Of a stretch of 64,000 nucleotides of DNA, positions 1-11,071 are shown one piece after another. The notes under the pieces are model-generated. The model was not told the origin of the DNA. It was given only the letters and a program-made list of their open reading frames with translations, and did no database searches. Position 1 is the stretch's first letter; every line of letters begins with the position of its first letter. A program made the position numbers and the translations under genes. The stretch is from Bacteroides sp. (GTDB lineage: Bacteria; Bacteroidota; Bacteroidia; Bacteroidales; Bacteroidaceae), in contig SUXW01000007.1 in assembly GCA_015060765.1 (NCBI GenBank), positions 89,639 to 153,638 on the forward strand, read 5' to 3'.

Positions 1-3000
1 TGAAGCTGGATGTACCCAAAGCGGCACGAGTAATACCTTGCAGAATCTGAGTGGAAGTTGCAGGAACCGCATCGCGTACTTCAACCGGTTTCAAGTCACG
101 GCGTTTCAACATACTGTTTTCATCACGGAGCTTGCGGGCAGTTACAATCTGACCCGGTTGCAAGTTTTGAGAATCACCAGCATCCACAACCACTTTCTTA
201 CCCCAGATACGGTCGTTTTCTTCCATGAATTCCTGCTTGTCTACTACTTGAAGTTCCAAGAAACGGGTATCACCCGGTTCTACAACTTCAACCTTACGCA
301 TCATCTGACGTACAATAATTTCAAAGTGCTTATCGTTAATCTTCACACCCTGCAAACGATATACGTCCTGAACTTCGTTTACAATGTATTCCTGTACGGC
401 AGTAGGACCCTTAATAGCCAAGATATCGGCTGGAGTAACCGCACCGTCGGACAACGGAGTACCTGCACGTACATAGTCGTTTTCCTGTACCAGAATCTGC
501 TTGGACAAGTTCACCAAGTATTTCTTTACTTCACCACTCTTCGAAGTTACCACGATTTCGCGGTTACCACGTTTAATCTTACCCATGGTAATTTCACCGT
601 CGATTTCGGATACAACTGCCGGATTAGACGGATTACGTGCTTCGAACAACTCGGTCACACGTGGAAGACCACCGGTAATATCGCCTGCCTTACCAACGGC
701 ACGAGGTATCTTAACCAAAATATCACCAGTCTTAACTGTCTGACCATTTTCAATGACAACGTGTCCACCTACAGGGAAGTTGTATGTACGAATCAAGCTA
801 CCTTCTTCTGAAACAATATGTGCCGAAGGAACCTTGGTCTTATCCTTAGATTCAATGATAATGATTTCACGCAAGCCAGTAGCATCGTCCGATTCTACCT
901 TGTAAGTTACGTTCTCTATCATAGATTCAAATTCAATCTTACCGGCAGTTTCTGTAATGATAACAGCGTTGAATGGGTCCCATTTGGCAATCAGTTTGCC
1001 CTTTTCAACGATTTCACCATCGGAAGCATACAATTTGGCACCATAAGGAACGTTGTGAGTAGAAAGAACAATACCTGTATTGACATCGACGAAACGAGCT
1101 TCGGCCAAACGACCAACTACTACTTTCACAGCTTCACCGGTTTCATCTACCGTATCCACCGTACGCAATTCTTCGAATTCCAAACGTGAATTGTTCTTGG
1201 CAACGATACTTGCATTGGCTGCCATATTACCGGCAATACCCCCTGCGTGGAATGTACGAAGTGTCAACTGAGTACCCGGTTCACCGATAGACTGAGCAGC
1301 GATAACGCCCACAGCTTCACCCTTATGAACCATACGGCTGGTAGCCAAGTTACGTCCGTAACACTTAGCACAAACACCCTTCTTCGATTCACAAGTCAAT
1401 ACCGAACGGATTTCTACACTTTCAATCGGAGAATCTTCGATTTCCTGTGCAATGGCTTCTGTAATTTCTTCTCCACCAGCAACAATCAACTTACCTGTTG
1501 TTGGATGAATGATGTCGTGAACAGAAACACGGCCAAGGATACGTTCGTACAAGGTAGCAATTACTTCGTCGTTGTTCTTCAACGCTGTACAAACAAGACC
1601 ACGCAATGTACCACAGTCTTCTTCGTTGATAATCACATCATGCGATACGTCTACCAGACGACGAGTCAAATAACCGGCATCGGCTGTCTTCAAAGCGGTA
1701 TCCGCCAAACCCTTACGGGCACCGTGAGTAGAGATAAAGTACTCGAGCACGGACAAACCTTCCTTAAAGTTAGAAAGAATCGGGTTTTCAATAATCTGCG
1801 CACCTTCGGCACCCGCTTTTTGCGGCTTCGCCATCAAACCACGCATACCCGACAACTGACGAATCTGTTCTTTAGAACCACGGGCACCAGAATCAAGCAT
1901 CATGAATACAGAGTTGAATCCTTGGTCGTCGTTCTTAATGGTCTTATAAAGAATATCAGACAAATCGCTATTTACGTGAGTCCATGTATCGATAACCTGG
2001 TTGTAACGTTCGTTATCAGTGATGAAACCCATATTATAGTTCATCATGATCTGTTCGATTTCTTCGTTACCACGCTTCACCAGTTCTTCCTTTTCCTTCG
2101 GGATGATGATATCGCCCAAGTTGAACGACAAACCACCCTTAAATGCCATTTGGTAACCTAAATTCTTGATACCATCCAAGAATTCACAAGCACGGGCTAC
2201 ACCCACAGCCTTGATTACATCGCTGATGATATCGCGCAAAGACTTCTTCGAAATGATTGTATTCAAATATCCGACTTCAGCCGGAACGATTTCGTTAACG
2301 ATGACACGACCTACCGAAGTTTCCTTGATCATCTTGTCTACTATGTTACCGTTTTCGTCCAAGTCTTTTGCCACAACATTAATAATGGCATGAATATCTA
2401 CCTTACCTTCATTATAAGCAATCATAGCTTCTTCCGGTCCGTAGAATGTCAAACCTTCACCCTTGGCACCTTTTCTCAATTTGGTAATATAATACAAACC
2501 GAGTACCATATCCTGTGCTGGCACTGTAATAGGAGCGCCATTGGCCGGATTCAATATATTATGAGCCTGGAGCATCAACATCTGAGCTTCCAGAATTGCT
2601 TCATTACTCAAAGGCAAGTGAACCGCCATCTGGTCACCATCGAAGTCGGCATTGAACGCAGTACAGGCCAACGGATGCAACTGAATAGCCTTACCTTCAA
2701 TCATATGAGGTTGGAATGCCTGAATACCCAAACGGTGCAATGTCGGCGCACGGTTCAACAGAACTGGATGACCCTTCATTACATGTTCCAGAATATCCCA
2801 GATCACAGCTTCCTTGCGGTCAACAATCTTCTTGGCCGACTTAACAGTCTTTACGATACCACGTTCTATCAACTTACGGATAATGAACGGCTTGTAAAGT
2901 TCGGCAGCCATCAATTTCGGAATACCGCATTCGCCCATCTTCAATTCAGGACCTACAACGATTACCGAACGCGCAGAGTAGTCAACACGCTTACCCAACA

Positions 3001-4060
3001 AGTTCTGACGGAAACGACCTTGCTTACCTTTCAAGCTATCCGACAAAGACTTCAAAGGACGATTAGCATCTGTCTTTACTGCACTCGACTTACGTGAATT
3101 GTCGAACAAAGAATCGACTGCTTCCTGCAACATACGCTTTTCATTACGCAGAATCACTTCAGGAGCCTTGATTTCAATCAGTCTCTTCAAACGGTTGTTA
3201 CGGATAATCACACGACGATACAAATCATTCAAGTCGGAAGTAGCAAAACGGCCACCATCCAGAGGAACCAACGGACGCAATTCCGGAGGTGTAACAGGAA
3301 TGATACGCATAATCATCCATTCAGGCTTGTTGCGTCCACGTGAAGCACGGAACGATTCTACCACCTGCAAACGCTTCAAAGCTTCATTCTTACGTTGTTG
3401 TGAAGAATCCTTGCTGGCCTTATCACGCAATTCGTATGACAATGCATCCAAATCCAATTTAGCCAAAAGGTCATAAATAGCTTCTGCACCCATCTTGGCT
3501 ATGAACTTATTAGGATCTGTATCTTCCAAATATTGGTTATCCTTCGGGAGCTTGTCCATCAAGTCCAAATATTCTTCTTCAGACAACAAATCATATTCAT
3601 TTATGCCTTCTTCAGCAGCAGCTCCCGCTTGAATAACTACATAACGTTCATAATAAATGATAGCATCCAACTTTTTGGTAGGCAATCCCAACAAATAACC
3701 GATCTTATTCGGCAATGAACGGAAATACCAGATATGAGCTACAGGAACAACCAATTGAATGTGACCTGTACGTTCACGACGCACCTTCTTTTCAGTTACT
3801 TCTACACCACAACGATCGCAGACAATACCTTTGTAACGGATACGTTTATATTTACCACAATGGCATTCATAATCCTTTACTGGTCCGAAGATACGCTCGC
3901 AAAACAAACCATCGCGTTCAGGTTTGTAGGTACGGTAGTTGATTGTTTCAGGCTTCAACACCTCACCATACGAGTTTTCCAGGATTTCTTCAGGAGAAGC
4001 CAATCCGATGGAAATCTTCGAGAAACTACTCTTTATCTTTGTTTCTTTTCTAAAAGCCAT
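1..4060 (-). CDS. rpoC: RNA polymerase beta' subunit (3' end outside window)
   Basis: Largest catalytic subunit of RNA polymerase. The start codon is at 4058-4060 and the frame stays open to position 1, giving 1353 residues; the family in Bacteroidetes is a little over 1400 residues, so roughly the last 70 residues lie outside the window. The N-terminus reads [20 protein letters not shown] zinc-ribbon cysteine cluster (CHCG ... CDRCG) follows near residues 66-86. The catalytic Mg-binding NADFDGD motif lies at 2633-2653 (residues 470-476). It follows rpoB by 34 bases with no terminator between, so the two are cotranscribed as in nearly all bacteria. No frameshift or insertion was seen in the parts I read. 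The exact C-terminus cannot be given. Confidence 0.98.
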   Translation of the reverse strand, partial: MAFRKETKIKSSFSKISIGLASPEEILENSYGEVLKPETINYRTYKPERDGLFCERIFGPVKDYECHCGKYKRIRYKGIVCDRCGVEVTEKKVRRERTGHIQLVVPVAHIWYFRSLPNKIGYLLGLPTKKLDAIIYYERYVVIQAGAAAEEGINEYDLLSEEEYLDLMDKLPKDNQYLEDTDPNKFIAKMGAEAIYDLLAKLDLDALSYELRDKASKDSSQQRKNEALKRLQVVESFRASRGRNKPEWMIMRIIPVTPPELRPLVPLDGGRFATSDLNDLYRRVIIRNNRLKRLIEIKAPEVILRNEKRMLQEAVDSLFDNSRKSSAVKTDANRPLKSLSDSLKGKQGRFRQNLLGKRVDYSARSVIVVGPELKMGECGIPKLMAAELYKPFIIRKLIERGIVKTVKSAKKIVDRKEAVIWDILEHVMKGHPVLLNRAPTLHRLGIQAFQPHMIEGKAIQLHPLACTAFNADFDGDQMAVHLPLSNEAILEAQMLMLQAHNILNPANGAPITVPAQDMVLGLYYITKLRKGAKGEGLTFYGPEEAMIAYNEGKVDIHAIINVVAKDLDENGNIVDKMIKETSVGRVIVNEIVPAEVGYLNTIISKKSLRDIISDVIKAVGVARACEFLDGIKNLGYQMAFKGGLSFNLGDIIIPKEKEELVKRGNEEIEQIMMNYNMGFITDNERYNQVIDTWTHVNSDLSDILYKTIKNDDQGFNSVFMMLDSGARGSKEQIRQLSGMRGLMAKPQKAGAEGAQIIENPILSNFKEGLSVLEYFISTHGARKGLADTALKTADAGYLTRRLVDVSHDVIINEEDCGTLRGLVCTALKNNDEVIATLYERILGRVSVHDIIHPTTGKLIVAGGEEITEAIAQEIEDSPIESVEIRSVLTCESKKGVCAKCYGRNLATSRMVHKGEAVGVIAAQSIGEPGTQLTLRTFHAGGIAGNMAANASIVAKNNSRLEFEELRTVDTVDETGEAVKVVVGRLAEARFVDVNTGIVLSTHNVPYGAKLYASDGEIVEKGKLIAKWDPFNAVIITETAGKIEFESMIENVTYKVESDDATGLREIIIIESKDKTKVPSAHIVSEEGSLIRTYNFPVGGHVVIENGQTVKTGDILVKIPRAVGKAGDITGGLPRVTELFEARNPSNPAVVSEIDGEITMGKIKRGNREIVVTSKSGEVKKYLVNLSKQILVQENDYVRAGTPLSDGAVTPADILAIKGPTAVQEYIVNEVQDVYRLQGVKINDKHFEIIVRQMMRKVEVVEPGDTRFLELQVVDKQEFMEENDRIWGKKVVVDAGDSQNLQPGQIVTARKLRDENSMLKRRDLKPVEVRDAVPATSTQILQGITRAALGTSSF

Positions 4061-4094
4061 ACTTTCTTAATTATATTGTAAAGAGTTAATTTTA

Positions 4095-7000
4095 TTATTC
4101 TAAGTTCACACTCAATCCCAAACCTCTCAATTCATGGAGCAACACATTCAGAGATTCCGGAATTCCCGGTGTAGGCATAGCTTCACCTTTCACGATAGCT
4201 TCATAAGCCTTTGAACGTCCCACTACATCGTCCGACTTGATAGTAAGGATTTCCTGAAGAATATGCGCTGCACCAAATGCTTCCAGCGCCCAAACTTCCA
4301 TTTCTCCGAAACGCTGTCCACCGAACTGTGCCTTACCACCTAAAGGCTGCTGAGTAATCAATGAATACGGACCAATAGAACGGGCATGCATCTTGTCTTC
4401 CACCATGTGACCTAATTTCAACATGTATGTAACACCTACAGTAGCCGGTTGGTCAAACTGTTCACCGGTACCACCATCATACAAATATGTCTTACAATAA
4501 CGTGGTAATCCGGCTTTATCTGTCCATTCGTCCAAATCATCCAATGACGCACCGTCGAAAATTGGTGTCGCAAACTTAACGCCCAATTCTTTACCTGCAC
4601 GTCCCAATACAGCTTCAAAAATCTGACCGATGTTCATACGAGAAGGCACACCCAACGGATTTAATACGATATCTACTGGCGTACCATCAGCCAAGAACGG
4701 CATATCTTCCTGACGAACTACGCGAGATACGATACCCTTGTTACCGTGACGACCTGCCATCTTATCACCAACACCAATCTTACGTTTCTTTGCAATATAA
4801 ACTTTGGCCATTTGAATGATACCAGAAGGAAGTTCATCACCAATAGTAATGGCGAATTTCTTACGCTTCAGTTCTGCATCCAATTCCTTATATTTCTTCA
4901 AATAATTCATAACCAAGTCACGAATCATATCGTTCTTGTGTGCATCAGCAGTCCACTTGCTCAATTGGATAATGGTATAATCCAAACCTTCCAAATCGCG
5001 CTTAGTGAATTTAGCACCCTTGGCTATAACTTCTGTTCCCAAATAATCTTTTACACCCTGAGAAACCTTGCCATTTGTCAAAACCAACAATTTTTCCACC
5101 AAGATATCCTTCAATTTGGCAACTTTTTCTTCAAATTCTTCTGTCAACTTAGGCAGAAGAGCCTTATCAGCATTCTTCTCACTACGTGTTTTCATAACAC
5201 GAGAGAACAACTTCTTGTCAATTACAACACCTCTAAGAGAAGGTGAAGCCTTCAATGAAGCATCCTTCACATCTCCAGCCTTATCACCAAAGATAGCACG
5301 AAGCAATTTTTCTTCAGGAGAAGGATCGGATTCTCCCTTTGGAGTAATCTTACCGATCAGAATATCACCCGGTTCGATGCAAGCACCGATACGAACAATA
5401 CCGTTTTCATCCAAGTCCTTGGTAGCTTCTTCGCTGACATTCGGAATATCTGCTGTAAGTTCTTCCAAACCGCGCTTGGTTTCTCGAACTTCAAGAATAT
5501 ATTCATCTACGTGTACAGAAGTCAAGATATCTTCACGAACAACGCGTTCGTTCAACACGATAGCATCTTCGTAATTATATCCCTTCCATGGCATGTAGGC
5601 AACCAACAAGTTCTTACCTAAAGCCAATTCTCCATTCGCTGTAGAATAGCCTTCAGTCAAAATGTCGCCCTTCTTTACACGTTGTCCCTTTTCACAAATA
5701 GGGCGCAAGTCGATGGTCATGCTTTGATTGGTCTTACGGAATTTAGGCACTTCGTATTCCTTCAAAGCTGGTTCAAAGCTAACAAACTCTTCGTCCTCTG
5801 TTCTATCGTACAATACGCGAATAGTCGTTGCATCTACATATTCGATAGTACCATCTCCTTCGGCTGCAATTTGTGTACGTGAATCTTCCACCAACTGCTT
5901 TTCAATACCGGTACCTACAATAGGAGCTTCTGTACGAAGCAAAGGTACAGCCTGGCGCATCATGTTAGAACCCATCAATGCACGGTTGGCATCATCATGT
6001 TCCAAGAACGGAATCAAAGAAGCGGCAATGGAAGCAATCTGCTGAGGAGAAACGTCCATCAATTCCACTTGATCGGGAGTTACCAATGGATAATCAGCAT
6101 CACGACGAGCCTTTACTTTCGAACGGATGAATGTACCGTCTTCATTCAAAGGAGCATTACCTTGAGCAATAATCTTGTCTTCTTCTTCCTCTGCAGTCAA
6201 ATATTCAATACCTTCTGGAGATATATCCACTTTAGCATTGGCCACCTTACGGTAAGGAGTTGAGATAAAGCCAAGTTCGTTAATCTTTGCATAAACACAC
6301 AAGGAAGAAATCAAACCGATATTCGGACCTTCCGGTGTTTCAATTGGACATAAACGACCATAGTGAGTATAGTGTACGTCACGTACTTCGAAACCTGCAC
6401 GTTCACGAGACAAACCACCAGGGCCCAATGCAGACAAACGACGCTTGTGAGTAATTTCGGCCAACGGGTTGGTCTGGTCCATGAATTGAGACAAAGCATT
6501 GGTACCGAAGAATGAATTGATAACGGAAGAAATGGTCTTCGCATTAATCAAATCAATCGGAGTAAACACTTCGTTATCGCGTACATTCATACGTTCACGA
6601 ATAGTACGGGACATACGAGCCAAACCAATAGCAAACTGATTGGACAACTGTTCACCAACTGTACGAACACGACGGTTACTCAAGTGGTCAATATCATCCA
6701 CGTCAGCCTTTGAGTTGATCAATTCAATCAAATATTTGATAATTTCAATGATATCTTGTTTGGTCAGCACCTTGACATCCATATCGGTAGTCAGACCAAG
6801 TTTCTTATTAATTCGATAACGGCCTACTTCACCCAAATCGTATCTCTTTTCAGAGAAGAACAAGTTATTGATCACTTCACGTGCACTTGCATCATCGGCC
6901 GGGTCCGCATTGCGAAGTTGACGGTAAATATACAATACAGCTTCTTTTTCCGAGTTACTCGGGTCCTTTTGAAGTGTATTGAATATAATCGAATAATCGG

Positions 7001-7907
7001 AAGAAGTCGCTTCATCATTGTGAACCAAAATATTAGACACGCCCGATTCAACAATCAAATCAATATGTTCGGGAGCAATAATCGTTTCACGATCGATTAT
7101 CACTTCATGACGTTCGATGGTTACTACTTCACCAGTGTCTTCATCAACGAAATCTTCAGTCCATGCTTTCAAAACACGAGCTGCCAATTTACGTCCTACA
7201 ACCTTCTTAAGATTTGTTTTATTGACTTTTACGTCCTCTGCCAAGTTGAATATTTCGAGAATATCCTTATCATTCTCAAATCCTACAGCTCTCAAAAGAG
7301 TTGTTACAGGCAATTTCTTCTTACGGTCGATATACGCATACATCACATTATTGATGTCTGTTGCGAATTCAATCCATGAACCCTTGAAAGGGATAATACG
7401 TGCGGAATACAATTTGGTACCATTGGCATGGATGCTTTGGCCAAAGAAAACACCTGGTGAACGATGCAATTGAGAAACGATTACACGTTCTGCACCATTG
7501 ATAACAAAAGTTCCTTTAGGTGTCATATAAGGGATAGGGCCCAAATATACATCTTGAATTACTGTATCAAAATCCTCATGATCCGGATCGGTACAATAAA
7601 GTTTCAACTTAGCCTTCAAAGGAACGCTATAAGTCAACCCGCGTTCCAAACAATCATCGATGGTATAATGAGGCGGGTCAATGTAATAGTCCAAAAATTC
7701 AAGAACGAAATTGTTACGAGTATCTGCAATAGGAAAATTTTCTGCAAACACTTTGTACAAGCCATCATTCTTACGTTTTTCGGGAGGAGTATCCAGTTGT
7801 AAAAAGTCCTGGAAAGACTTCAATTGCACTTCCAAGAAATCCGGATACTGCATCGGATTCTTGATGGAAGCAAAACTAATTCTTTGATTTTCAGTATTTG
7901 AAGACAT
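4095..7907 (-). CDS. rpoB: RNA polymerase beta subunit
   Basis: Second-largest RNA polymerase subunit, 1270 residues, the usual size for Bacteroidetes. It begins [18 protein letters not shown] and ends GLGLSVNLE. The rifampicin-pocket region is recognisable around residues 470-520 ([19 protein letters not shown], then [20 protein letters not shown]). The conserved C-terminal segment with [15 protein letters not shown] is also present. With rpoC it forms the catalytic cleft and binds sigma, NusG and Gre factors, two of which are encoded in this window. It sits between rplL, 99 bases upstream across a terminator-like hairpin, and rpoC. Production is therefore probably tuned by partial readthrough from the ribosomal genes. 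Confidence 0.99.
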   Translation of the reverse strand: MSSNTENQRISFASIKNPMQYPDFLEVQLKSFQDFLQLDTPPEKRKNDGLYKVFAENFPIADTRNNFVLEFLDYYIDPPHYTIDDCLERGLTYSVPLKAKLKLYCTDPDHEDFDTVIQDVYLGPIPYMTPKGTFVINGAERVIVSQLHRSPGVFFGQSIHANGTKLYSARIIPFKGSWIEFATDINNVMYAYIDRKKKLPVTTLLRAVGFENDKDILEIFNLAEDVKVNKTNLKKVVGRKLAARVLKAWTEDFVDEDTGEVVTIERHEVIIDRETIIAPEHIDLIVESGVSNILVHNDEATSSDYSIIFNTLQKDPSNSEKEAVLYIYRQLRNADPADDASAREVINNLFFSEKRYDLGEVGRYRINKKLGLTTDMDVKVLTKQDIIEIIKYLIELINSKADVDDIDHLSNRRVRTVGEQLSNQFAIGLARMSRTIRERMNVRDNEVFTPIDLINAKTISSVINSFFGTNALSQFMDQTNPLAEITHKRRLSALGPGGLSRERAGFEVRDVHYTHYGRLCPIETPEGPNIGLISSLCVYAKINELGFISTPYRKVANAKVDISPEGIEYLTAEEEEDKIIAQGNAPLNEDGTFIRSKVKARRDADYPLVTPDQVELMDVSPQQIASIAASLIPFLEHDDANRALMGSNMMRQAVPLLRTEAPIVGTGIEKQLVEDSRTQIAAEGDGTIEYVDATTIRVLYDRTEDEEFVSFEPALKEYEVPKFRKTNQSMTIDLRPICEKGQRVKKGDILTEGYSTANGELALGKNLLVAYMPWKGYNYEDAIVLNERVVREDILTSVHVDEYILEVRETKRGLEELTADIPNVSEEATKDLDENGIVRIGACIEPGDILIGKITPKGESDPSPEEKLLRAIFGDKAGDVKDASLKASPSLRGVVIDKKLFSRVMKTRSEKNADKALLPKLTEEFEEKVAKLKDILVEKLLVLTNGKVSQGVKDYLGTEVIAKGAKFTKRDLEGLDYTIIQLSKWTADAHKNDMIRDLVMNYLKKYKELDAELKRKKFAITIGDELPSGIIQMAKVYIAKKRKIGVGDKMAGRHGNKGIVSRVVRQEDMPFLADGTPVDIVLNPLGVPSRMNIGQIFEAVLGRAGKELGVKFATPIFDGASLDDLDEWTDKAGLPRYCKTYLYDGGTGEQFDQPATVGVTYMLKLGHMVEDKMHARSIGPYSLITQQPLGGKAQFGGQRFGEMEVWALEAFGAAHILQEILTIKSDDVVGRSKAYEAIVKGEAMPTPGIPESLNVLLHELRGLGLSVNLE

Positions 7908-7951
7908 CTGATATAGATTTTGTAGATCTTAATATTAATAAGACGCAAAAA

Positions 7952-7983
7952 GGTTAAGAATCCTCAAAGGAGGATTCCTAACC
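7952..7983 (-). terminator. rplL-rpoB intergenic hairpin with U-run (probable attenuator)
   Basis: A 14-position stem with one internal mismatch. GGTTA at 7952-7956 pairs with TAACC at 7979-7983, and GAATCCTC at 7958-7965 pairs with GAGGATTC at 7970-7977, with a 4-base loop. Read on the minus strand the stem is followed directly by TTTTTGC, so it looks like an intrinsic terminator. No promoter of the TAnnTTTG type is visible between it and rpoB. Since rpoBC must be expressed, it most likely acts as a partial terminator or processing site. Confidence 0.75.
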
Positions 7984-8006
7984 ATATAACCTTCTAGAGG
8001 TTAATA

Positions 8007-8384
8007 TTACTTAAGTTCAACTTCAGCGCCAGCTTCTTCGAGAACCTTCTTCAAAGATTCTGCTTCGTCCTTAGCCAAACCTTCTTTTACTGTACTAGGA
8101 GCACCGTCTACCAAGTCCTTAGCTTCTTTCAAACCAAGACCACATGCTTCCTTAACTGCCTTAACTACTTGCAATTTAGCTGCACCAGCACTCTTCAAAA
8201 CTACATCGAAAGATGTCTTTTCTTCAGCAGCAGCTGCACCAGCAGCAGCAGGACCAGCAGCAACAGCTACAGCTGCAGCAGCAGGTTCAATACCATATTC
8301 TTCTTTAAGGATAGTTGCAAGTTCATTAACTTCTTTTACTGTCAAGTTAACTAATTGTTCTGCAAAAGCTTTCAAATCTGCCAT
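8007..8384 (-). CDS. rplL: 50S ribosomal protein L7/L12 (bL12)
   Basis: Stalk protein of the large subunit that recruits translational GTPases such as the EF-Tu encoded upstream. It has 125 residues. The N-terminal dimerisation segment ([19 protein letters not shown]) is followed by an alanine/glycine-rich flexible hinge near residues 35-53. The globular C-terminal domain carries the conserved [20 protein letters not shown] helix region that contacts factors. It lies 44 bases after rplJ, the usual partner, and just before the hairpin preceding rpoB. Length and sequence are typical and nothing is unusual. Confidence 0.99.
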   Translation of the reverse strand: MADLKAFAEQLVNLTVKEVNELATILKEEYGIEPAAAAVAVAAGPAAAGAAAAEEKTSFDVVLKSAGAAKLQVVKAVKEACGLGLKEAKDLVDGAPSTVKEGLAKDEAESLKKVLEEAGAEVELK

Positions 8385-8428
8385 TTTTTTATGATTTTAA
8401 TTGTTTGATACTAAATTGAATTAATTGA

Positions 8429-8947
8429 TTATTCGGGACGTTCGCCCAGAGTCTTAAGAACTCCATGGATGGTATTACCACCTGATTGAAGAGCAGAAAT
8501 AACATTCTTGGCTGGAGATTGCAACAAAGCAACGATATCAGCAATAACTTCATTCTTACTCTTGATATTAGCCAATGCATCAAGTTGATCAGCACCTACA
8601 TAAATACCTTCTTCAGCATAAGCAGCCTTCAATGAAGGAACGCCATCTTTGTATTCCTTAAGCAATTTAGCAGGAGCATTAGCTACTTCGCTGAACAAAA
8701 CAGAAGTTGTTCCTTTCAAAGAACCATACAATCCAGAGAAATCTACATCTTCAATGCTCAACAAAGCCTTGTGAAGCAAAGTATTCTTCACAACAACCAT
8801 CTTGATACCAGCCTTGAAACATTTTCTTCTCAGTTCACTTGTAGAAGCTGCATCCATAGCAGTAGTATCAACCAAGTAGAAATGTCCATACTGTTTAACG
8901 ATTTCAGCCAACTGGCCGATAATTGCGATTTTATCTTCCTTTCTCAT
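8429..8947 (-). CDS. rplJ: 50S ribosomal protein L10 (uL10)
   Basis: Base of the ribosomal stalk; its C-terminal helix carries the L7/L12 dimers. It has 172 residues, begins MRKEDKIAIIGQLAEIVKQY and includes the FYLVDTTAMDAASTSELRRK region typical of the rRNA-binding N-terminal domain. It is separated from rplA by only 14 bases. There is therefore no room for the long L10-binding leader found upstream of rplJ in E. coli. Autogenous control, if present, must use another site in this operon. Confidence 0.98.
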   Translation of the reverse strand: MRKEDKIAIIGQLAEIVKQYGHFYLVDTTAMDAASTSELRRKCFKAGIKMVVVKNTLLHKALLSIEDVDFSGLYGSLKGTTSVLFSEVANAPAKLLKEYKDGVPSLKAAYAEEGIYVGADQLDALANIKSKNEVIADIVALLQSPAKNVISALQSGGNTIHGVLKTLGERPE

Positions 8948-8961
8948 GATAACCTCCTATA

Positions 8962-9660
8962 TTAGATTTCATCTACTGATTTAGGGTCAACTTTAACACC
9001 CTTACTCATTGTACTTGAAAGATAAATGCTCTTAATATATGTACCCTTAGCTGCGGTCGGTTTCAACTTAATGATAGTTGAGATAAATTCTTTCGCATTA
9101 TCACGGATTTGTTCCGGTGTAAAAGATACTTTACCAATTGAAGTGTGTACAATACCAGTCTTGTCAACCTTAAAGTCAATCTTACCTTGCTTCACTTCCT
9201 TAACAGCCTTAGCTACATCCATTGTTACAGTACCACTCTTAGGGTTCGGCATCAATCCACGAGGACCGAGTACACGACCAAGGGCACCAATCTTACCCAT
9301 GATAGACGGCATTGTGATAATCACATCAATGTCAGTCCATCCACCTTTGATCTTATCAATATATTCATCAAGACCAACATAGTCAGCACCAGCTTCTTTT
9401 GCAGCAGTTTCTACATCTGGTGTACAAAGCACCAACACACGTACTTGCTTACCTGTTCCATGAGGCAATGATACCACACCACGAACCATTTGGTTAGCCT
9501 TACGTGGGTCAACACCCAAACGTACATCAATATCCAATGAAGCATCAAACTTAGTAAAAGTAATATCCTTTACAAGTTGTGAAGCCTCTTTCAGTGAGTA
9601 TGCTTTCCCTGCTTCAATTTTTTCTGCAGCCAACTTTTGATTTTTTGTCAGTTTACCCAT
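8962..9660 (-). CDS. rplA: 50S ribosomal protein L1 (uL1)
   Basis: Large-subunit protein of the L1 stalk involved in E-site tRNA release, 232 residues. It begins [19 protein letters not shown]. The conserved family segments [20 protein letters not shown] (near residue 130) and [20 protein letters not shown] are intact. In enterobacteria L1 represses translation of rplK-rplA by binding the rplK leader. Here a hairpin lies just upstream of rplK, but I cannot show that it is an L1 site. The gene follows rplK by 15 bases. Confidence 0.98.
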   Translation of the reverse strand: MGKLTKNQKLAAEKIEAGKAYSLKEASQLVKDITFTKFDASLDIDVRLGVDPRKANQMVRGVVSLPHGTGKQVRVLVLCTPDVETAAKEAGADYVGLDEYIDKIKGGWTDIDVIITMPSIMGKIGALGRVLGPRGLMPNPKSGTVTMDVAKAVKEVKQGKIDFKVDKTGIVHTSIGKVSFTPEQIRDNAKEFISTIIKLKPTAAKGTYIKSIYLSSTMSKGVKVDPKSVDEI

Positions 9661-9675
9661 TATAATTGAAGTTTA

Positions 9676-10119
9676 TTAATTATTACCCGGGAATTCCCCT
9701 TTTACAGCGATACCCATACTTCTTGCTGTACCAGCTACCATCGTCATTGCTGATTCGATAGTAAAACAGTTCAAGTCAACCAATTTGTCTTCAGCAATCG
9801 CACGAACTTGTTCCCATGTAATTTCGGCAACTTTCTTACGATTAGGTTCAGCTGAACCACTCTTAACCTTTGTAGCTTCAAGCAATTGAATTGCTACAGG
9901 AGGAGTCTTAATAACAAAATCGAAAGATTTGTCTGCATAGTAGGTAATGATTACAGGCAATACTTTACCTGCCTTGTCCTGGGTTCTGGCGTTGAATTGC
10001 TTGCAAAATTCCATGATATTGATACCCTTAGAACCCAATGCAGGTCCTACTGGAGGAGATGGATTTGCAGCGCCACCTTTAATCTGTAATTTGATTAGTC
10101 CAGCAACTTCTTTAGCCAT
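9676..10119 (-). CDS. rplK: 50S ribosomal protein L11 (uL11)
   Basis: Large-subunit protein of the GTPase-associated centre, 147 residues, binding 23S rRNA and sensing uncharged tRNA together with the RelA pathway. It begins [20 protein letters not shown], followed by the [19 protein letters not shown] proline/glycine-rich N-terminal domain. The C-terminal rRNA-binding domain ends with [18 protein letters not shown]. It is located 58 bases after nusG, in the common nusG-rplK-rplA order. Length is normal for the family. Confidence 0.98.
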   Translation of the reverse strand: MAKEVAGLIKLQIKGGAANPSPPVGPALGSKGINIMEFCKQFNARTQDKAGKVLPVIITYYADKSFDFVIKTPPVAIQLLEATKVKSGSAEPNRKKVAEITWEQVRAIAEDKLVDLNCFTIESAMTMVAGTARSMGIAVKGEFPGNN

Positions 10120-10151
10120 TTTCTTTCTAATTTATATATATTAATTATAGC

Positions 10152-10177
10152 GAAAGAAACACATGTAACAAAATGTG
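10152..10177 (-). other. Hairpin in the nusG-rplK junction
   Basis: GAAAGAA at 10152-10158 pairs with TTCTTTC at 10171-10177, and ACACAT pairs with ATGTGT inside it, with a small bulge. The element lies directly after the nusG stop codon and 32 bases or more upstream of the rplK start. On the minus strand it is not followed by a clean U-run, so it is a poor terminator. Position suits an mRNA regulatory structure for rplKA (in E. coli L1 binds there), but the sequence does not prove that. Confidence 0.4.
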
Positions 10178-10720
10178 TTATTCTTTCTCGACATCCATAA
10201 AGCCAAGTTCCAACGGAGTTTTACGTCCGAAGATCTTAACCATCACTTTCAACTTACGTTTTTCACTATTAACTTCTTCAATAACACCATTGAATCCGCT
10301 AAAAGGTCCAACAATCACTTTCACAGTTTCTCCAACAGAATAAGGAATATTCAATTCCTCCCCGTTTTCCTGAAGTTCATCAACAGTACCAAGGATACGA
10401 TTCACTTCCGATTGTCTCAATGGTACAGGATTTTCTACCCCTCCCAAAAAGCCTATTACATTGGGGGTGTTTCTCAAATGATGAGCAACTTCACCAACTA
10501 AAGCGGCTTCAACTAAAACATAGCCTGGAAGGTAACTTCTTTCCTTAACGATTTTTTTACCGTTACGTACCTGATACACCTTTTCGGTTGGAATCAATAC
10601 CTGAGATACATAGTCGGCAAGGTTACTGTTCCTGATATCAGCTTCAAGATACTCCTTAACCTTACTTTCTTTTCCACTTACAGCACGTAATACGTACCAT
10701 TTCTTTTCAATCTCAGACAT
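10178..10720 (-). CDS. nusG: Transcription termination/antitermination factor NusG
   Basis: Essential elongation factor that bridges RNA polymerase to ribosomes or Rho. It has 180 residues. The N-terminal NGN domain (KKWYVLRAVSGKESKVKEYL) binds the clamp of the polymerase encoded in the same operon. The C-terminal KOW domain carries VGETVKVIVGPFSGFNGVIE near residues 128-147. It follows secE by 12 bases, the universal secE-nusG pair. No extra insertion domain is present, so this is housekeeping NusG; the specialised UpxY-type paralogs of Bacteroides capsule loci sit at the start of capsule operons. Confidence 0.97.
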   Translation of the reverse strand: MSEIEKKWYVLRAVSGKESKVKEYLEADIRNSNLADYVSQVLIPTEKVYQVRNGKKIVKERSYLPGYVLVEAALVGEVAHHLRNTPNVIGFLGGVENPVPLRQSEVNRILGTVDELQENGEELNIPYSVGETVKVIVGPFSGFNGVIEEVNSEKRKLKVMVKIFGRKTPLELGFMDVEKE

Positions 10721-10732
10721 CCTTCAGTAATT

Positions 10733-10927
10733 TTAATGCGGATAAACAATATCCTCCATAACAAACTGGAAGACTGAATCCATTAGAAAAACTACGAGCG
10801 CAATAAGCAGGGAAGCATATAAAACAACTACTGCGCTACTAGAAAGCTCTTTACGAGTTGGCCATGACACTTTATGGACTAATTCGTCATAAGATTCTTT
10901 ACAATAATTTGCGATTCTCTTAAACAT
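10733..10927 (-). CDS. secE: Preprotein translocase subunit SecE
   Basis: Small essential subunit of the SecYEG channel in the inner membrane. It has 64 residues. A short amphipathic N-terminal part ends in YDELVHKVSWPTRKEL, the conserved SecE signature. A single transmembrane helix (VVVLYASLLIALVVFLMDSVF) follows near residues 33-53. This is the single-span form found in most bacteria; the E. coli type has three spans. It lies between tRNA-Trp and nusG. Too small for most automatic functional evidence, but the signature and context make the call firm. Confidence 0.96.
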   Translation of the reverse strand: MFKRIANYCKESYDELVHKVSWPTRKELSSSAVVVLYASLLIALVVFLMDSVFQFVMEDIVYPH

Positions 10928-10944
10928 AATCTATTCTTTATTAG

Positions 10945-11017
10945 CACGGGAGGAGAGGCTCGAACTCCCGACACCCGGTTTTGGAGACCGGTGCTCTACC
11001 AACTGAGCTACTCCCGT
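10945..11017 (-). tRNA. tRNA-Trp (anticodon CCA)
   Basis: A 73-nt cloverleaf. The acceptor arms at 11011-11017 and 10946-10952 are perfectly complementary (ACGGGAG / CTCCCGT), with discriminator G. The anticodon loop CTCCAAA gives CCA. The 3' CCA end is not encoded. It sits between tuf and secE, as in many bacteria, and is preceded by a terminator-like hairpin. Confidence 0.97.
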
Positions 11018-11053
11018 AAAAATCAGTTCCCGACCTTACGACCGAGAACTGAT
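11018..11053 (-). terminator. Terminator-like hairpin between tuf and tRNA-Trp
   Basis: ATCAGTTC at 11022-11029 pairs with GAACTGAT at 11046-11053 around a G/C-rich interior. On the minus strand the stem runs into five U residues that end exactly at the 5' end of tRNA-Trp. It fits an intrinsic terminator after tuf. No consensus promoter is visible before tRNA-Trp or secE, so readthrough seems required. Confidence 0.7.
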
Positions 11054-11071
11054 CATTTGATTTAGTCAATA

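Noticed and set aside
38..4081. Several plus-strand open frames of 60-300 residues across rpoC
   Set aside because: They lie antisense to an intact, strongly conserved rpoC, carry no recognisable motifs and look like reading-frame shadows of its codon usage.
4746..7802. Plus-strand open frames across rpoB
   Set aside because: Antisense to intact rpoB, with no motifs, promoters or plausible starts.
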